64,000 bases of DNA from Mesorhizobium sp. Root102 (GTDB lineage: Bacteria; Pseudomonadota; Alphaproteobacteria; Rhizobiales; Rhizobiaceae), in the NCBI RefSeq assembly GCF_001425625.1, contig NZ_LMCP01000013.1:1-64000 (forward strand). The letters are read 5' to 3'. Every line of letters begins with the position of its first letter. Within the stretch, counting starts at the first letter, position 1. Positions 28,430 through 37,180 of the stretch are shown one piece after another. The notes beneath the pieces are model-generated. The model ran no database searches. It was given only the letters and a program-made list of their open reading frames with translations, and was not told where the DNA came from. A program made the position numbers and the translations under genes.

Positions 28430-29631
28430 CAGCTGACCCCTTGCCCTGAAGTGCCGCGTCTGGACAAACGCAGTTTGAGAGCGTTCCAGCTGTCACCGGT
28501 GCGCGTGGCGAAGTTTGTCATCCAGTCAGCCCAGGCCACCGGCAGTTCCATGGTCCGGTTGGAGACGATGAACCAGATCGCCACCGCGGAAGCCGCGATC
28601 GGTACGCCATACACCATATAGGCATATTGCGGGATCTCATCGGCCTTGCTGGCGGCAAAAAAGCCCAGCCAACGCACGAACAGCGATATCCCGATGGCCG
28701 TGATCAGCGGATTGACGCGCGCCTCACGATGCGAGCGCGCGTCTCCGGCGACCGCCAGCGCGATGAGCGCGAAGACCATGGAATACGTCCATTCCGAAAA
28801 CCGCTGGTTGACCTCGGCCTGGTATTCGTAGGGGTTCTGCTGATAATTTTTGTCGTTGGCACTCGGGTTGAGCAGGTACTGGGTCGTCTGGTCCTTCGGC
28901 AGGAGCGTCACCGCCGAAGCCGCCGCCATGAAGGCCGACATGTCGAAGGCATAGGAGGTGAAGCGGATGACGGAGAGATCGCCGGTCAGCGTTTTGCGAT
29001 GGATGACGCCGTCATTCATCATCAGCACCTTTTCGCCGCCGCGTTCGACGATGCTGCCGGTCTTGGCGTAGTAGACGAGGTTGACGCCTTCTTCGCGCGA
29101 ATCGGCGACGAAAATGCCGCCCAGCCGATTGTCTGGAAGCCGCTCGCCGATCTGCAGGAACAGCCCGTCCTCGATCTTGCGGAAGGTGCCTTCCTGGATG
29201 ATCAGCGACAACAGATCCGCGCGTGACGACGCCACCAGGGCCCGGTTCTTCTGCCGAGCATAGGGGTCGATGCCGTTGTCGACGGCAAAGGAAAAGACGG
29301 CGGCTACCAGCGCCAAAAGCATGATCGGCCGCACGATCGTCCAGCGCGAGGCGCCCGCGGCGTTGACGACGGCGAGTTCCGAATCCGAATTCATGGCACT
29401 GAGTGTCTGTGCGACCGCCACCACCAGCGCAAACGGCACCACGATCGGGATGATGGACGGAAGAATGAGGGCAGCGACTTCGAAGAAGGTCAGCGCCGAC
29501 TGGCCGCTGTCGGTGACCAGGTCGATCTTTGCCAGCACCTGCGTCGTCCACACGATGGCCAGCGTCCAGACAAGCGCGGCCAAGAAAACCACGAAAGCGC
29601 GGCGCATGATGTAGCGTTCAACGACCTTCAT
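28429..29631 (-). CDS. lptF: LPS export ABC transporter permease LptF
   Basis: 400 residues. It starts MKVVERYIMRRAFVVFLAALVW, the LptF pattern, and has the same six-helix plus jellyroll layout as LptG. It is the first gene of the operon lptF-lptG-lptD-surA-pdxA-rsmA and diverges from pepA, as in many proteobacteria. Confidence 0.95.
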   Translation of the reverse strand: MKVVERYIMRRAFVVFLAALVWTLAIVWTTQVLAKIDLVTDSGQSALTFFEVAALILPSIIPIVVPFALVVAVAQTLSAMNSDSELAVVNAAGASRWTIVRPIMLLALVAAVFSFAVDNGIDPYARQKNRALVASSRADLLSLIIQEGTFRKIEDGLFLQIGERLPDNRLGGIFVADSREEGVNLVYYAKTGSIVERGGEKVLMMNDGVIHRKTLTGDLSVIRFTSYAFDMSAFMAAASAVTLLPKDQTTQYLLNPSANDKNYQQNPYEYQAEVNQRFSEWTYSMVFALIALAVAGDARSHREARVNPLITAIGISLFVRWLGFFAASKADEIPQYAYMVYGVPIAASAVAIWFIVSNRTMELPVAWADWMTNFATRTGDSWNALKLRLSRRGTSGQGVS

Positions 29632-29981
29632 GAAGGCTTTTCTCGATTTTCTCGAACGGCATCATGCCACCGCACAAGGGTAGCTGTCCGGCAGCGCCTG
29701 CACAACTGGCTCCAACAGATGGTCGATCCGGTTCCCGTTCCAAGTCACCCGCCCCGGCGGGCCGGAGTGTCGGCGGGAATGGATAAGAAAGGGAGAACAT
29801 CGATGGTTAACAATAGGTTGCGGCAAAAAGCGGGGCCGTGCCGCGAAGAATCACCATCGATTCCATTGGTGATATGGGGTGTGAATTTGGCAAAGTCTTG
29901 CCAAATGCCGGAAAACGACCAAATGTCGCGCATCGTTTCGAACCGCTTCCCCAAAAGCTGCGCATTCTCTGAAAGCAGGAC
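29632..29981. other. Intergenic region between divergent lptF and pepA
   Basis: About 350 bases that must hold both promoters. The part near pepA is comparatively AT-rich (GGTTAACAATAGG around 29805-29817). I see no convincing gene, hairpin or matched pair of sigma-70 boxes that I would place with confidence. Confidence 0.4.
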
Positions 29982-31496
29982 ATGATGAATCCAAGACCGT
30001 CGATCGCCTTCGCCAAATTTTCCGCACCCCAGACCGCGGCGAACAAGAAGGGCACAGTCTTCGTGCTGTTGGCGGATGAGGGTGGCCTGAGCGACGCCGC
30101 CAAGGCTTGCGATCCCGGCAAGACGCTGGAGCGGGCCTTTCCGGTGGCCGAGTTTACGGGCAAGTTCGCCGGCACGGTGGAAGTTCTGGCGCCGCAGGGC
30201 GCGTCGCTCGACAGGCTGGTGGCGATAGGCGCAGGCAAGGTGTCGGGGCTCGACGACTATGCGTGGCTGAAGCTTGGCGGCACCATTGCCGCGTCGCTGC
30301 GCAAGGCGACCGAGGTGGTGGTGGTGCTCGATCTCGTCGGCGCGTCGCCAAGCGGCAAGGATGCGGCGAGCCTTGCAGCGGGCATTCTTTTGCGCAGCTA
30401 TTCCTTCGACAAGTACAAGACCAGGAAGGACAAGGACGACGGCAAGGCAGAGCCGAAAAAGCCGGTCAAGGTGACCATCCACACGGCAGATCCGGCCGCG
30501 GCGAAAAAAGCCTTCACCGACGCCGAGGCGGTGATCGACGGCGTCCTTCTGGCGCGCGACCTGGTCAACGAACCGGCAAACGTGCTCGGGCCGGTCGAGT
30601 TCGCCGCCCGCGCCAAGGAACTCGAGGCGCTCGGCGTCAAGGTCGAGATCTTGGCCGAGAAGGAGATGAAGAAGCTCGGCATGGGCTCGCTGCTCGGTGT
30701 CGCGCAAGGCTCGCCGCGCGGCGCCCGCATGGCGATCATGCAGTGGAACGGCGGCAAGCCAAAGGACAGCCCGGTTGCCTTCGTCGGCAAGGGCGTCACC
30801 TTTGACACCGGCGGCAATTCGATGAAGCCGGCGTCCGGCATGGAGGACATGAAGGGCGACATGGGGGGTGCCGCTGCAGTGACTGGCCTGATGCATGCGC
30901 TGGCCGCGCGCAAGGCGAAGGCCAACGTCGTCGGCGTCATCGGCCTGGTCGAAAACGCCGTCGACGGCCACGCCCAGCGCCCCGGTGACATCGTCACCTC
31001 GATGTCGGGCCAGACCATCGAGGTGCTCAACACCGACGCGGAAGGCCGCCTCGTGCTGGCCGATGCGCTATGGTACTGCAACGACCGCTTCCAGCCGAAA
31101 TTCATGGTCAATCTGGCGACGCTGACCGGCGCCGTCATGGTCGCGCTCGGCCAGCACTATGCCGGCCTGTTTTCCAACAATGACGAACTGTCCGAAAGGC
31201 TGACGGCGGCGGGGCAGGCAACGCAGGAGCGGCTGTGGCGCATGCCGCTCGGCGCCGAATACGACAAGCTGATCGATTCCAAGAACGCCGACATGAAGAA
31301 CATCGGCGGCCGCTATGGCGGCGCCATTATCGCCGCGCAATTCCTGCAGCGCTTCGTCAAGGACACGCCTTGGGCGCATCTCGACATTGCCGGCACCGCG
31401 ATGGGCTCGCCGTCGAACGAGATCAACCAATCCTGGGGTTCGGGTTTCGGCGTCAGGCTGCTCGACCGGCTGGTGCGCGACAATTATGAGCAGTGA
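29982..31496 (+). CDS. pepA: Leucyl aminopeptidase (M17) PepA
   Basis: 504 residues; two adjacent ATG codons (29982, 29985) are possible starts, the second better spaced from AGGA. Metal-binding and catalytic segments are visible: [26 protein letters not shown] and the signature [14 protein letters not shown]. It is a cytosolic hexameric metallopeptidase that removes N-terminal residues; in E. coli it also binds DNA. It is followed by holC 28 bases downstream, a widely conserved pair. Confidence 0.97.
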   Translation: MMNPRPSIAFAKFSAPQTAANKKGTVFVLLADEGGLSDAAKACDPGKTLERAFPVAEFTGKFAGTVEVLAPQGASLDRLVAIGAGKVSGLDDYAWLKLGGTIAASLRKATEVVVVLDLVGASPSGKDAASLAAGILLRSYSFDKYKTRKDKDDGKAEPKKPVKVTIHTADPAAAKKAFTDAEAVIDGVLLARDLVNEPANVLGPVEFAARAKELEALGVKVEILAEKEMKKLGMGSLLGVAQGSPRGARMAIMQWNGGKPKDSPVAFVGKGVTFDTGGNSMKPASGMEDMKGDMGGAAAVTGLMHALAARKAKANVVGVIGLVENAVDGHAQRPGDIVTSMSGQTIEVLNTDAEGRLVLADALWYCNDRFQPKFMVNLATLTGAVMVALGQHYAGLFSNNDELSERLTAAGQATQERLWRMPLGAEYDKLIDSKNADMKNIGGRYGGAIIAAQFLQRFVKDTPWAHLDIAGTAMGSPSNEINQSWGSGFGVRLLDRLVRDNYEQ

Positions 31497-31524
31497 GCGG
31501 ATTCAATCACTATAGACTGAAGCG

Positions 31525-31974
31525 ATGGCCGACGTCCTGTTCTACCACCTGACCGAATCGACGCTGGAGGATGCACTGCCAGGCCTCCTGGAGCGCAGCG
31601 TCGACCGTGGCTGGCGCGCCGTGGTGCAGACCGGCACCGAGGAACGCCGCGATTCGCTCGACCAGCATCTTTGGACCTTCCGCGACGATTCGTTCCTCGC
31701 GCACGCAACCGATCGTGAGGCTCATCCCGGCGAACAGCCGATCCTGTTGACCACCGGCGACGGCAATCCCAACCAGGCCAAGATAAGGTTCCTCGTTGAC
31801 GGCGCTGTGCCGCCTGACCTTGGCGGCTACGAGCGTGCCGTGTTCCTGTTCGACGGCCACGACGCCGCCCAGGTCGAGGCGGCGCGGGGACACTGGAAAG
31901 TGATGAAGGACGCCGGCCATGCCGTAACTTACTGGCAGCAGACGCCAGACCGCCGTTGGGAGCGCAAGGCCTAA
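31525..31974 (+). CDS. holC: DNA polymerase III chi subunit HolC
   Basis: 149 residues. It begins MADVLFYHLTESTLEDALPGLLERS and has the DGHDAAQVEAARGHWK region that in E. coli chi faces psi and SSB. It links the clamp loader to single-stranded-DNA-binding protein. The stop codon is followed within a few bases by a palindromic repeat element. Confidence 0.94.
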   Translation: MADVLFYHLTESTLEDALPGLLERSVDRGWRAVVQTGTEERRDSLDQHLWTFRDDSFLAHATDREAHPGEQPILLTTGDGNPNQAKIRFLVDGAVPPDLGGYERAVFLFDGHDAAQVEAARGHWKVMKDAGHAVTYWQQTPDRRWERKA

Positions 31975-31978
31975 ATTA

Positions 31979-32080
31979 AGGCATGTCCGCCCAAAAGTGA
32001 TCTCGGTTTTGGGCGAACGGAATTATAAAAGCAAAAAGTCTGAAGCAGGTCGCCTGAACCGTTCAGTCGACCCGCTTTAG
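31979..32080. repeat. Palindromic repeat element after holC (two hairpins)
   Basis: The first half has CCGCCCAAAAGTG and GGTTTTGGGCG forming a hairpin. The second has AAGCAGGTCG-CCTGAAC and TTCAG-TCGACCCGCTT forming another (about 32042-32079). The first half shares CGCCCAAAAGTG and GCGGTTTTGGG-type sequence with the element after uvrC (56678-56730). It begins about four bases after the holC stop. Confidence 0.7.
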
Positions 32081-32121
32081 GCCAGTGGCTTGTCGCAGAA
32101 GACAAGTATCTACTGCTTTAT

Positions 32122-32640
32122 CTACTGCTTTGCCTTGATCCGGTTCATTTTCCTTGTGACGTAGTCGCCATATTTCAATTTCATCGACTCGTCCGACCGG
32201 TTGCGATGCGAGCTCTTGAAAACGTACCATTCGCCATCAGGTGATTTACGCTTTTAGATAACCTTGCCCACCTGACGATGCTCGAAGCAGGTCATCGAGC
32301 CCTTCACACCCCAGGAGCCGTGCCATTGCGCGCGGTAGCAGAGCTTGCCGCCGCCGGGAATGAACCACATGCCGTTGCCATAGCCCGACCTGCCTTTGTC
32401 GTGGGTCCAGGCGTCGAACTGTCTCTGCTTGACCGCAAAGAACCCGGCGCCCTTCTTGCCCCACAGCCACGAATGGTTCTGATAGATCCGGTAGACGCCT
32501 TCGTCAGGAACCACCGTGGCCTCTTGCGCCTGCTCGGCGATTTTCGTCGCCGTCTTGGCTGTCGCAGGGACTTGGAAGGCAAGAACAAGAACGGAGCAGG
32601 CGAATGCCGCTCCGAGACAATTCCCCACTACTCGTTTCAC
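32122..32640 (-). pseudogene. DUF995-like secreted protein gene with an internal stop (copy A)
   Basis: From GTG at 32640 (GGAG upstream) the frame encodes a signal peptide ending PATA, then HSWLWGKKGAGFFAVKQ, FDAWT and a GGGKLCYRAQW...TCFEH segment. It stops at TAA (32254-32256) after 128 residues. The same frame then continues KRKSPDGEWYVFKSS to a TAG at 32122-32124. The intact paralogue at 41199-41798 has NIEKRKDPDGEWYGFK at this place, so the stop replaces a Glu codon (GAA to TAA). The product is either truncated by 43 residues or dead. The DUF995 label is from memory of the W-W/Cys pattern. Confidence 0.75.
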
Positions 32641-32774
32641 GAAACTACTCCACAGACTGATTTGCGCCACACCTCGACCATCATCCCGCACCGCTGGTTT
32701 GGGATGGGTCACGAACAAACAAGGAGATTGGAAATCCAACCCGATCGCGTCGGGATGGATCAGCTACGATGCGT

Positions 32775-33695
32775 CTACGGCAGGACGTGCTGGGTCACCC
32801 TCCAGTCGGGCAGACCATAGCCACCCAGCCACGGCCATACTTCCTTCTGGTTGAAGTAGACGACCGAGGTCAGCGCCGGGAACTCCGCATAGGACTTGCG
32901 GCTATCGTCTTGCCACTTCGACACATAGTCCTGCTTTCCGACATAGCCGAGCTCCGCCACCACGATCGGCTTGTTGAAACCCGCAACGCGGTCATACCCA
33001 GGCTTCAGCATCTCGGCGAAGGTACGGTCTCGACCGGCCTCGTCATTATCCTTTTTCTGCAGACCGAATACAGACAGGCCGATGACATCGACGTAGTCGT
33101 CGCCAGGGTAGTATTTTTCCAGACCCTCTTCGCCTTTGGGTGACCACATGTACTTGGCGGCGGGGGCAGCCTTGCGGCAAATATCGACTTCGCGCTTGTA
33201 GGCGGAGATCCAGTCCTTGGGAGCCCAGTTGGCCCAGGTGAAGCGACCATTCTTGTCTTCCATTTCCTGCGCCCAGCGAATGGTCACCGGGCTCTTCATC
33301 TGGCCCACCAGACCACAGATTGCCTGCATGTTGGCGTCATATTTGCCGCTCAATATGCCGTCGCGCAATTCGGGTGGGGTGATGCGCCAGTCCTTCGACC
33401 AGGTCCACGGCTCAACCGTGATCAGCAGCGAACGGCCGCGTTGCAGCGCGTAGGCGTCGGCCAGTGGCAGCGTTGCCAGGTCGACGTCTTCCCAAGGCAG
33501 GAACAGCTCTTCGATGCTGGCACTCTTGTCGGCGCTGAAGTCCCCGTAGGGATCATAGGATCCGAACGCCGAGGCGGCACTGCTCGTCTGGACGGGGTCC
33601 GTCGGAGCCACGGAGCCAGCGCCTCCTGCAGTGGGGAAAGCGGCGCTTCCGCCCAATGCCAACGCGATTGCAACTGCTTTTGCGGAGTGTTTCAT
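32775..33695 (-). CDS. Secreted clan-A glycoside hydrolase (GH26-like)
   Basis: 306 residues from ATG 33695 (GGGAG upstream). The signal peptide ends around residue 21-28. After a Pro/Ser-rich linker a (beta/alpha)8-type domain begins at FGSYDPYGDF. Glu144 in IRWAQEMEDKNGRFTW and Glu248 in PIVVAELGYVGKQ are placed like the acid/base and nucleophile of GH26 endo-mannanases and related clan-A enzymes. The trailing VWPWLGGYG fits. It probably trims or degrades an extracellular beta-glycan. It is divergent from the cellulose-synthase-like GT2, which suggests synthase and hydrolase act on the same polymer. The substrate is unknown. Confidence 0.75.
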   Translation of the reverse strand: MKHSAKAVAIALALGGSAAFPTAGGAGSVAPTDPVQTSSAASAFGSYDPYGDFSADKSASIEELFLPWEDVDLATLPLADAYALQRGRSLLITVEPWTWSKDWRITPPELRDGILSGKYDANMQAICGLVGQMKSPVTIRWAQEMEDKNGRFTWANWAPKDWISAYKREVDICRKAAPAAKYMWSPKGEEGLEKYYPGDDYVDVIGLSVFGLQKKDNDEAGRDRTFAEMLKPGYDRVAGFNKPIVVAELGYVGKQDYVSKWQDDSRKSYAEFPALTSVVYFNQKEVWPWLGGYGLPDWRVTQHVLP

Positions 33696-34303
33696 ATTGA
33701 TCTCCCATGGCCCCAACCTCTTGCGGAAGTTAAGGCTTCGCCCGTGCGCATCGATGATTGATCGACACGACTACCCAAAAACCGATCGGCTCTATTGGCA
33801 GAATCTGCGGGATTTCGGAGCGACCATTGGCAGATGTGCAAACCTCGGCACAGAGCCACCCAAAAGTTATCTCTCAAGGCCCTACACAGAAGGCGATCGA
33901 AAGAAATTCGCCGCGATACTCACAAATTCGCGTCAATAACCCGATATATCATCCCTAGCTAATTTAAGAGCCGGTCTCAGCCAAGAGTCAAGCACAATTA
34001 ACGCTTGCTTAACCTTGTTGCTCGCAAACATGGTTAACGCTGCACTCGGGCCGGATCCCCCGAACAGCTTCAGCCCCCGTCAGCGAATTTCCAACGCCGA
34101 AGAATTTCCGCCTCACCGCCACGGGCTAGCCGGTGGAAGTTATTCGGCCCGATTCAAGGCGTTAGGTTAACCAGATCTCAACAATCATAGTTAAGCAACC
34201 ATTAATTTAGTTGACTCTAAGAAAGAGCAAGCTGATTCTATCGCCGGGATTGAGAGCTTTCAGCCATCTGTCGGCGAAAGCCCAAGGTGGCGCGAGTGAG
34301 TGT
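33696..34303. other. Long AT-rich intergenic region between hydrolase and GT2
   Basis: About 600 bases between divergent genes, clearly richer in A and T than the rest. The half-palindrome TTAAC/GTTAA recurs: CAATTAACG and GCTTAACC (about 33997-34016), GGTTAACGC (34032-34040), GGTTAACCAG (34164-34173) and AGTTAAGC (34189-34196). Such clusters are typical of regulator-bound polysaccharide promoters in rhizobia. No gene is credible. Confidence 0.5.
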
Positions 34304-36184
34304 ATGAGTATTTCCGTGCATGCAGGCGTCGCCGGTCGTACGAACAGACGGGCGCATCGATCTGAGGCGGCTCTGGCCGTCACTGCACAGAAGGGGCCTT
34401 TTTTGGTGCCCGTGCTGTCGGCCGCTCAGCAATGGATCCTGAGACTGGCGTTGGCTTTCTGGTTCTGCACACTCGGGTTTTTCTGGATCTGGTGGCTGAA
34501 GCCGGAGCATGTCGAACATCTCGGGCCGTACACATTCGCCACACTCATTCTGGTGTGGCTCACGCTCATGCCGTTGTACTTTCTCTTGAACGTGCATGCG
34601 TCGAAAAAACCGTCCAAGCTTCACACGATCCCGAAGCGTTCGCGGGTCGCGATGGTGGTCACCAAGGCCCCGTCCGAACCGTTTGCCGTCGTTGCGCGCA
34701 CGCTGGAAGCGATGCTGGCGCAGGATTATCCGCACGATACCTGGCTGGCCGACGAGGACCCATCAAACGAGACGATCGCCTGGTGCGATGCTCACAACAT
34801 CATGATTTCGACGCGACGCGGCAGGGAAGATTATCATCGCAAGGTGTGGCCACGCCGGACGCGCTGCAAAGAGGGGAACCTGGCGTTTTTCTACGATCAC
34901 TATGGCTATGAACGCTATGATTTCGTTGCTCAGATGGATGCCGACCATGTGCCGACGCCAACCTATCTGAGGGAGATCCTGTTACCCTTCGCCGACCCCT
35001 CGGTTGGCTATGTCTCGGCGCCGAGCATTTGCGACAACAATGCTGCCGAGAGCTGGGCGGCGCGCGGCAGGCTGTTTCCGGAAGGGATGTTTCACGGGCC
35101 CCTGCAGTCCGGCCATACGGGGGGTGGAGCTCCGCTCTGCATCGGCTCGCACTATGCCGTGCGGACCAAGGCGCTGAAGCAGGCAGGCGGTCTCGGTCCG
35201 GAACTGGCGGAGGATCATTCTACCTCTATGCTGATCAACGCGGCCGGATGGCGCGGCGTGCATGCGCTCGACGCCATCGCCCATGGCGATGGCCCGCAGA
35301 CCTTCGCCGATCTCATCACCCAGGAATTCCAGTGGTCGCGCAGCCTGATGACGATCCTGCTCGAATATTCGCCGAGCTACCTTCCCAAGCTGTCGCCGCG
35401 GCTGAGATTCCAGTTCCTCTTTTGCCAGCTCTGGTATCCGCTGTTCGCCGTCTTTGCGTTGCTGATGTACATCATGCCGATCTATGCGCTGTCGACCGGG
35501 CGCAACTTCGCCAATGTCATGTATCTCGACTTTCTGTTCTATTATCTGCCGAACGCGGTCGCGCTGGTTGGCCTGGTGATGATGCTGAAGGCGTTCGGCC
35601 TTTCGCGCCCGATGACGGCCAAGACAATCAGCTGGGAAGGCACGCTGTTCCTTTTCTTCGCGCGTTGGCCCTGGGTGCTCGCCGGTACGCTGTCGTCGAT
35701 CCGCGACTATCTGACCAAATCGTTCGTCGATTTCCGCGTCACGCCCAAGGGCAGTGGCCCCAAGCACCTTCTGCCGGCCCGCGCCCTCGCTCCCTATGTG
35801 GCTCTGGCGATCGGTGCTGCACTGCCAGTCCTGCTCGTTGAGCACCCCTTCGATGCCACCGGCTTCTACTGGTTCGCCGCCTTCAATGCCTTCCTCTACG
35901 GGCTTCTGGTGCTCGTCATTGTGGTAAGGCACGTCATCGAAAACAGGATTCCGTTGCGCGCCAATGCCGCGAAAGTCGCCTTTCAGGCGTCGCTTGCCGT
36001 GCTGGCGCTGATCGTGCCGGCCGCAGGCTTCTACGATCGTGGCATGGAAGGCGTCTACGGGCTGCAGCAGGGCGCCGGCGGCTTGCGCATCGTCCGCATC
36101 GCCTATGTGGTTTCCGGTGCCGGCCAGGGCAACATCGGTGCCCGCAATTTCTACTTCGATCCAGGTTGGGAAACGCGGCGCTGA
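34304..36184 (+). CDS. Cellulose-synthase-like processive glycosyltransferase (GT2)
   Basis: 626 residues from ATG 34304; a TTG at 34211 is less likely. Two N-terminal helices (about 45-100) precede the cytosolic GT-A domain. Catalytic features: LADEDPSNE (Asp150), QMDADHVP (Asp212, Asp214), AEDHST (Glu303, Asp304) and QEFQWSRS (340-347), a variant of the QxxRW motif with Gln for Arg. Further helices follow (about 360-450 and 515-595). It should polymerise a beta-linked glycan and export it across the inner membrane. There is no PilZ domain, so c-di-GMP control is not expected in this chain. The partner hydrolase is divergent. Confidence 0.88.
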   Translation: MSISVHAGVAGRTNRRAHRSEAALAVTAQKGPFLVPVLSAAQQWILRLALAFWFCTLGFFWIWWLKPEHVEHLGPYTFATLILVWLTLMPLYFLLNVHASKKPSKLHTIPKRSRVAMVVTKAPSEPFAVVARTLEAMLAQDYPHDTWLADEDPSNETIAWCDAHNIMISTRRGREDYHRKVWPRRTRCKEGNLAFFYDHYGYERYDFVAQMDADHVPTPTYLREILLPFADPSVGYVSAPSICDNNAAESWAARGRLFPEGMFHGPLQSGHTGGGAPLCIGSHYAVRTKALKQAGGLGPELAEDHSTSMLINAAGWRGVHALDAIAHGDGPQTFADLITQEFQWSRSLMTILLEYSPSYLPKLSPRLRFQFLFCQLWYPLFAVFALLMYIMPIYALSTGRNFANVMYLDFLFYYLPNAVALVGLVMMLKAFGLSRPMTAKTISWEGTLFLFFARWPWVLAGTLSSIRDYLTKSFVDFRVTPKGSGPKHLLPARALAPYVALAIGAALPVLLVEHPFDATGFYWFAAFNAFLYGLLVLVIVVRHVIENRIPLRANAAKVAFQASLAVLALIVPAAGFYDRGMEGVYGLQQGAGGLRIVRIAYVVSGAGQGNIGARNFYFDPGWETRR

Positions 36185-36493
36185 GCGCCGGGAAGCGTCC
36201 GCGCACAACGAGTTCTCCTGAACCGCATCGGTCTCGATAGCGGACCTTCATAACCGGCCGGCACCCTGGGAACGGCTGCGGGCACGAGCCCAAAAAGCAT
36301 CAAATTTTAGTTATATTCGATCGAGTGCCGAAAGGCCTAGTTCATCATGTCGTTTGCATGATCTTTAATAAGTCTCCCCTAATATTCAATCCATGATGTG
36401 AGTGGCGACAGGCTGCTCACGTGGCGCGGACAGCCAACAACAGCAAATAGATCTCCGCGCTCCAGCGACTTATATTCGTGGCAGGGGATGGCG
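36185..36493. other. Intergenic region with a leader shared by both lipoprotein genes
   Basis: From about 36378 the sequence resembles that before the paralogue at 42186: both contain GATGTG(C)GAGTGG, TGCTCA, GGCG, then CTTATAtT/CTTATAcT about 25 bases before the start, followed by a G-rich ribosome binding site. The TATACT-like box is close to the start, so it may be a promoter with a very short leader. No other gene is seen. Confidence 0.45.
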
Positions 36494-36901
36494 ATGAACA
36501 ATTTTATGAAAAGAGGGGCAAGGATGGGTAAGAAATATGCCTGTGCATTTGCCGCCGTTGCATTGATCTCGATACTGTCAGGTTGCCAGAGCATGGACGC
36601 GACCAAGACCAGCTCGATCGGCAACAAGCCCGCGGTTCATACGCTCGGCAAGAGGGTGCATTACGTCAAGAGGAAGCGGCTGCATCTGATCAACCGCAAA
36701 CCGCTCACACAGATGACCAGCGTGACGCGCACGAGGGAGGAGGCCTATGCGGCCTTCGTGCGACCGCAACGTATCGGCAAGCCGGCGCCGGTGAAGGTCT
36801 CCTACCGGCTGGGCAATGGCGGCCCGTTGCTGGGTCATTCACCCTGGATATGTGGCCCGAGCGGCTTCGGGCAACGCGCCAGTTGCCGTTCGCGTTACTA
36901 A
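36494..36901 (+). CDS. Small lipoprotein, paralogue A
   Basis: 135 residues from ATG 36494 (AGGGG six bases upstream, and MNN matches the paralogue). The lipobox ISILSGCQSMDATKT predicts lipidation at the Cys. The mature part is basic (KRVHYVKRKRLHLINRK), with QMTSVTRTREEAYA and the C-terminal motif [16 protein letters not shown] carrying two cysteines. The paralogue at 42186-42599 shares the lipobox region, the QMxSTVRT and PAPVKVSF segments and the C-terminal motif. Function unknown; I do not recognise a named family. Its position beside GT genes suggests an envelope role. Confidence 0.8.
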   Translation: MNNFMKRGARMGKKYACAFAAVALISILSGCQSMDATKTSSIGNKPAVHTLGKRVHYVKRKRLHLINRKPLTQMTSVTRTREEAYAAFVRPQRIGKPAPVKVSYRLGNGGPLLGHSPWICGPSGFGQRASCRSRY

Positions 36902-37012
36902 ATTAGAACATCAGACCAAAAGTGGCGGCGGGATTGTACTGAAGAGTCCGCCGCCTCGGTCTTCGCCGGGGGGCGAGAGCGGAGGGTGAGAGCTTGGCGC
37001 AGGCATTGCGCC

Positions 37013-37165
37013 TTACCTCTTGCCCTCCGAACGCCATTCCTGGCGATACGAGTCGACGAGCTTCTTCCTCAATCGGCGCCGTCGGCCTGAAACCGAAATT
37101 TCTCTCTAGCGCGCTGCCGATGAAGCCCTCTGCTCCGGTCAACCCTACGGGTGCAAAACTCCCAT
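37013..37165 (-). pseudogene. Internally deleted NAD-dependent epimerase remnant
   Basis: A minus-strand frame reads GLTGAEGFIGSALERNFGFR, then PTAPIEEEARRLV. TGAEGFIGSAL is the N-terminal NAD-binding loop of extended SDR epimerases, while FGFRPTAPIEEGxRRLV is the C-terminal end of UDP-glucuronate-epimerase types, so more than 250 residues between them are missing. After a frameshift the sequence DSYRQEWRSEGKR and a TAA (37013-37015) give the natural end. It is dead. It lies between lipoprotein A and the GT2 gene, in the same relative place and orientation as galE beside lipoprotein B. Confidence 0.65.
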
Positions 37166-37180
37166 GACGTCCCGGTCAGG

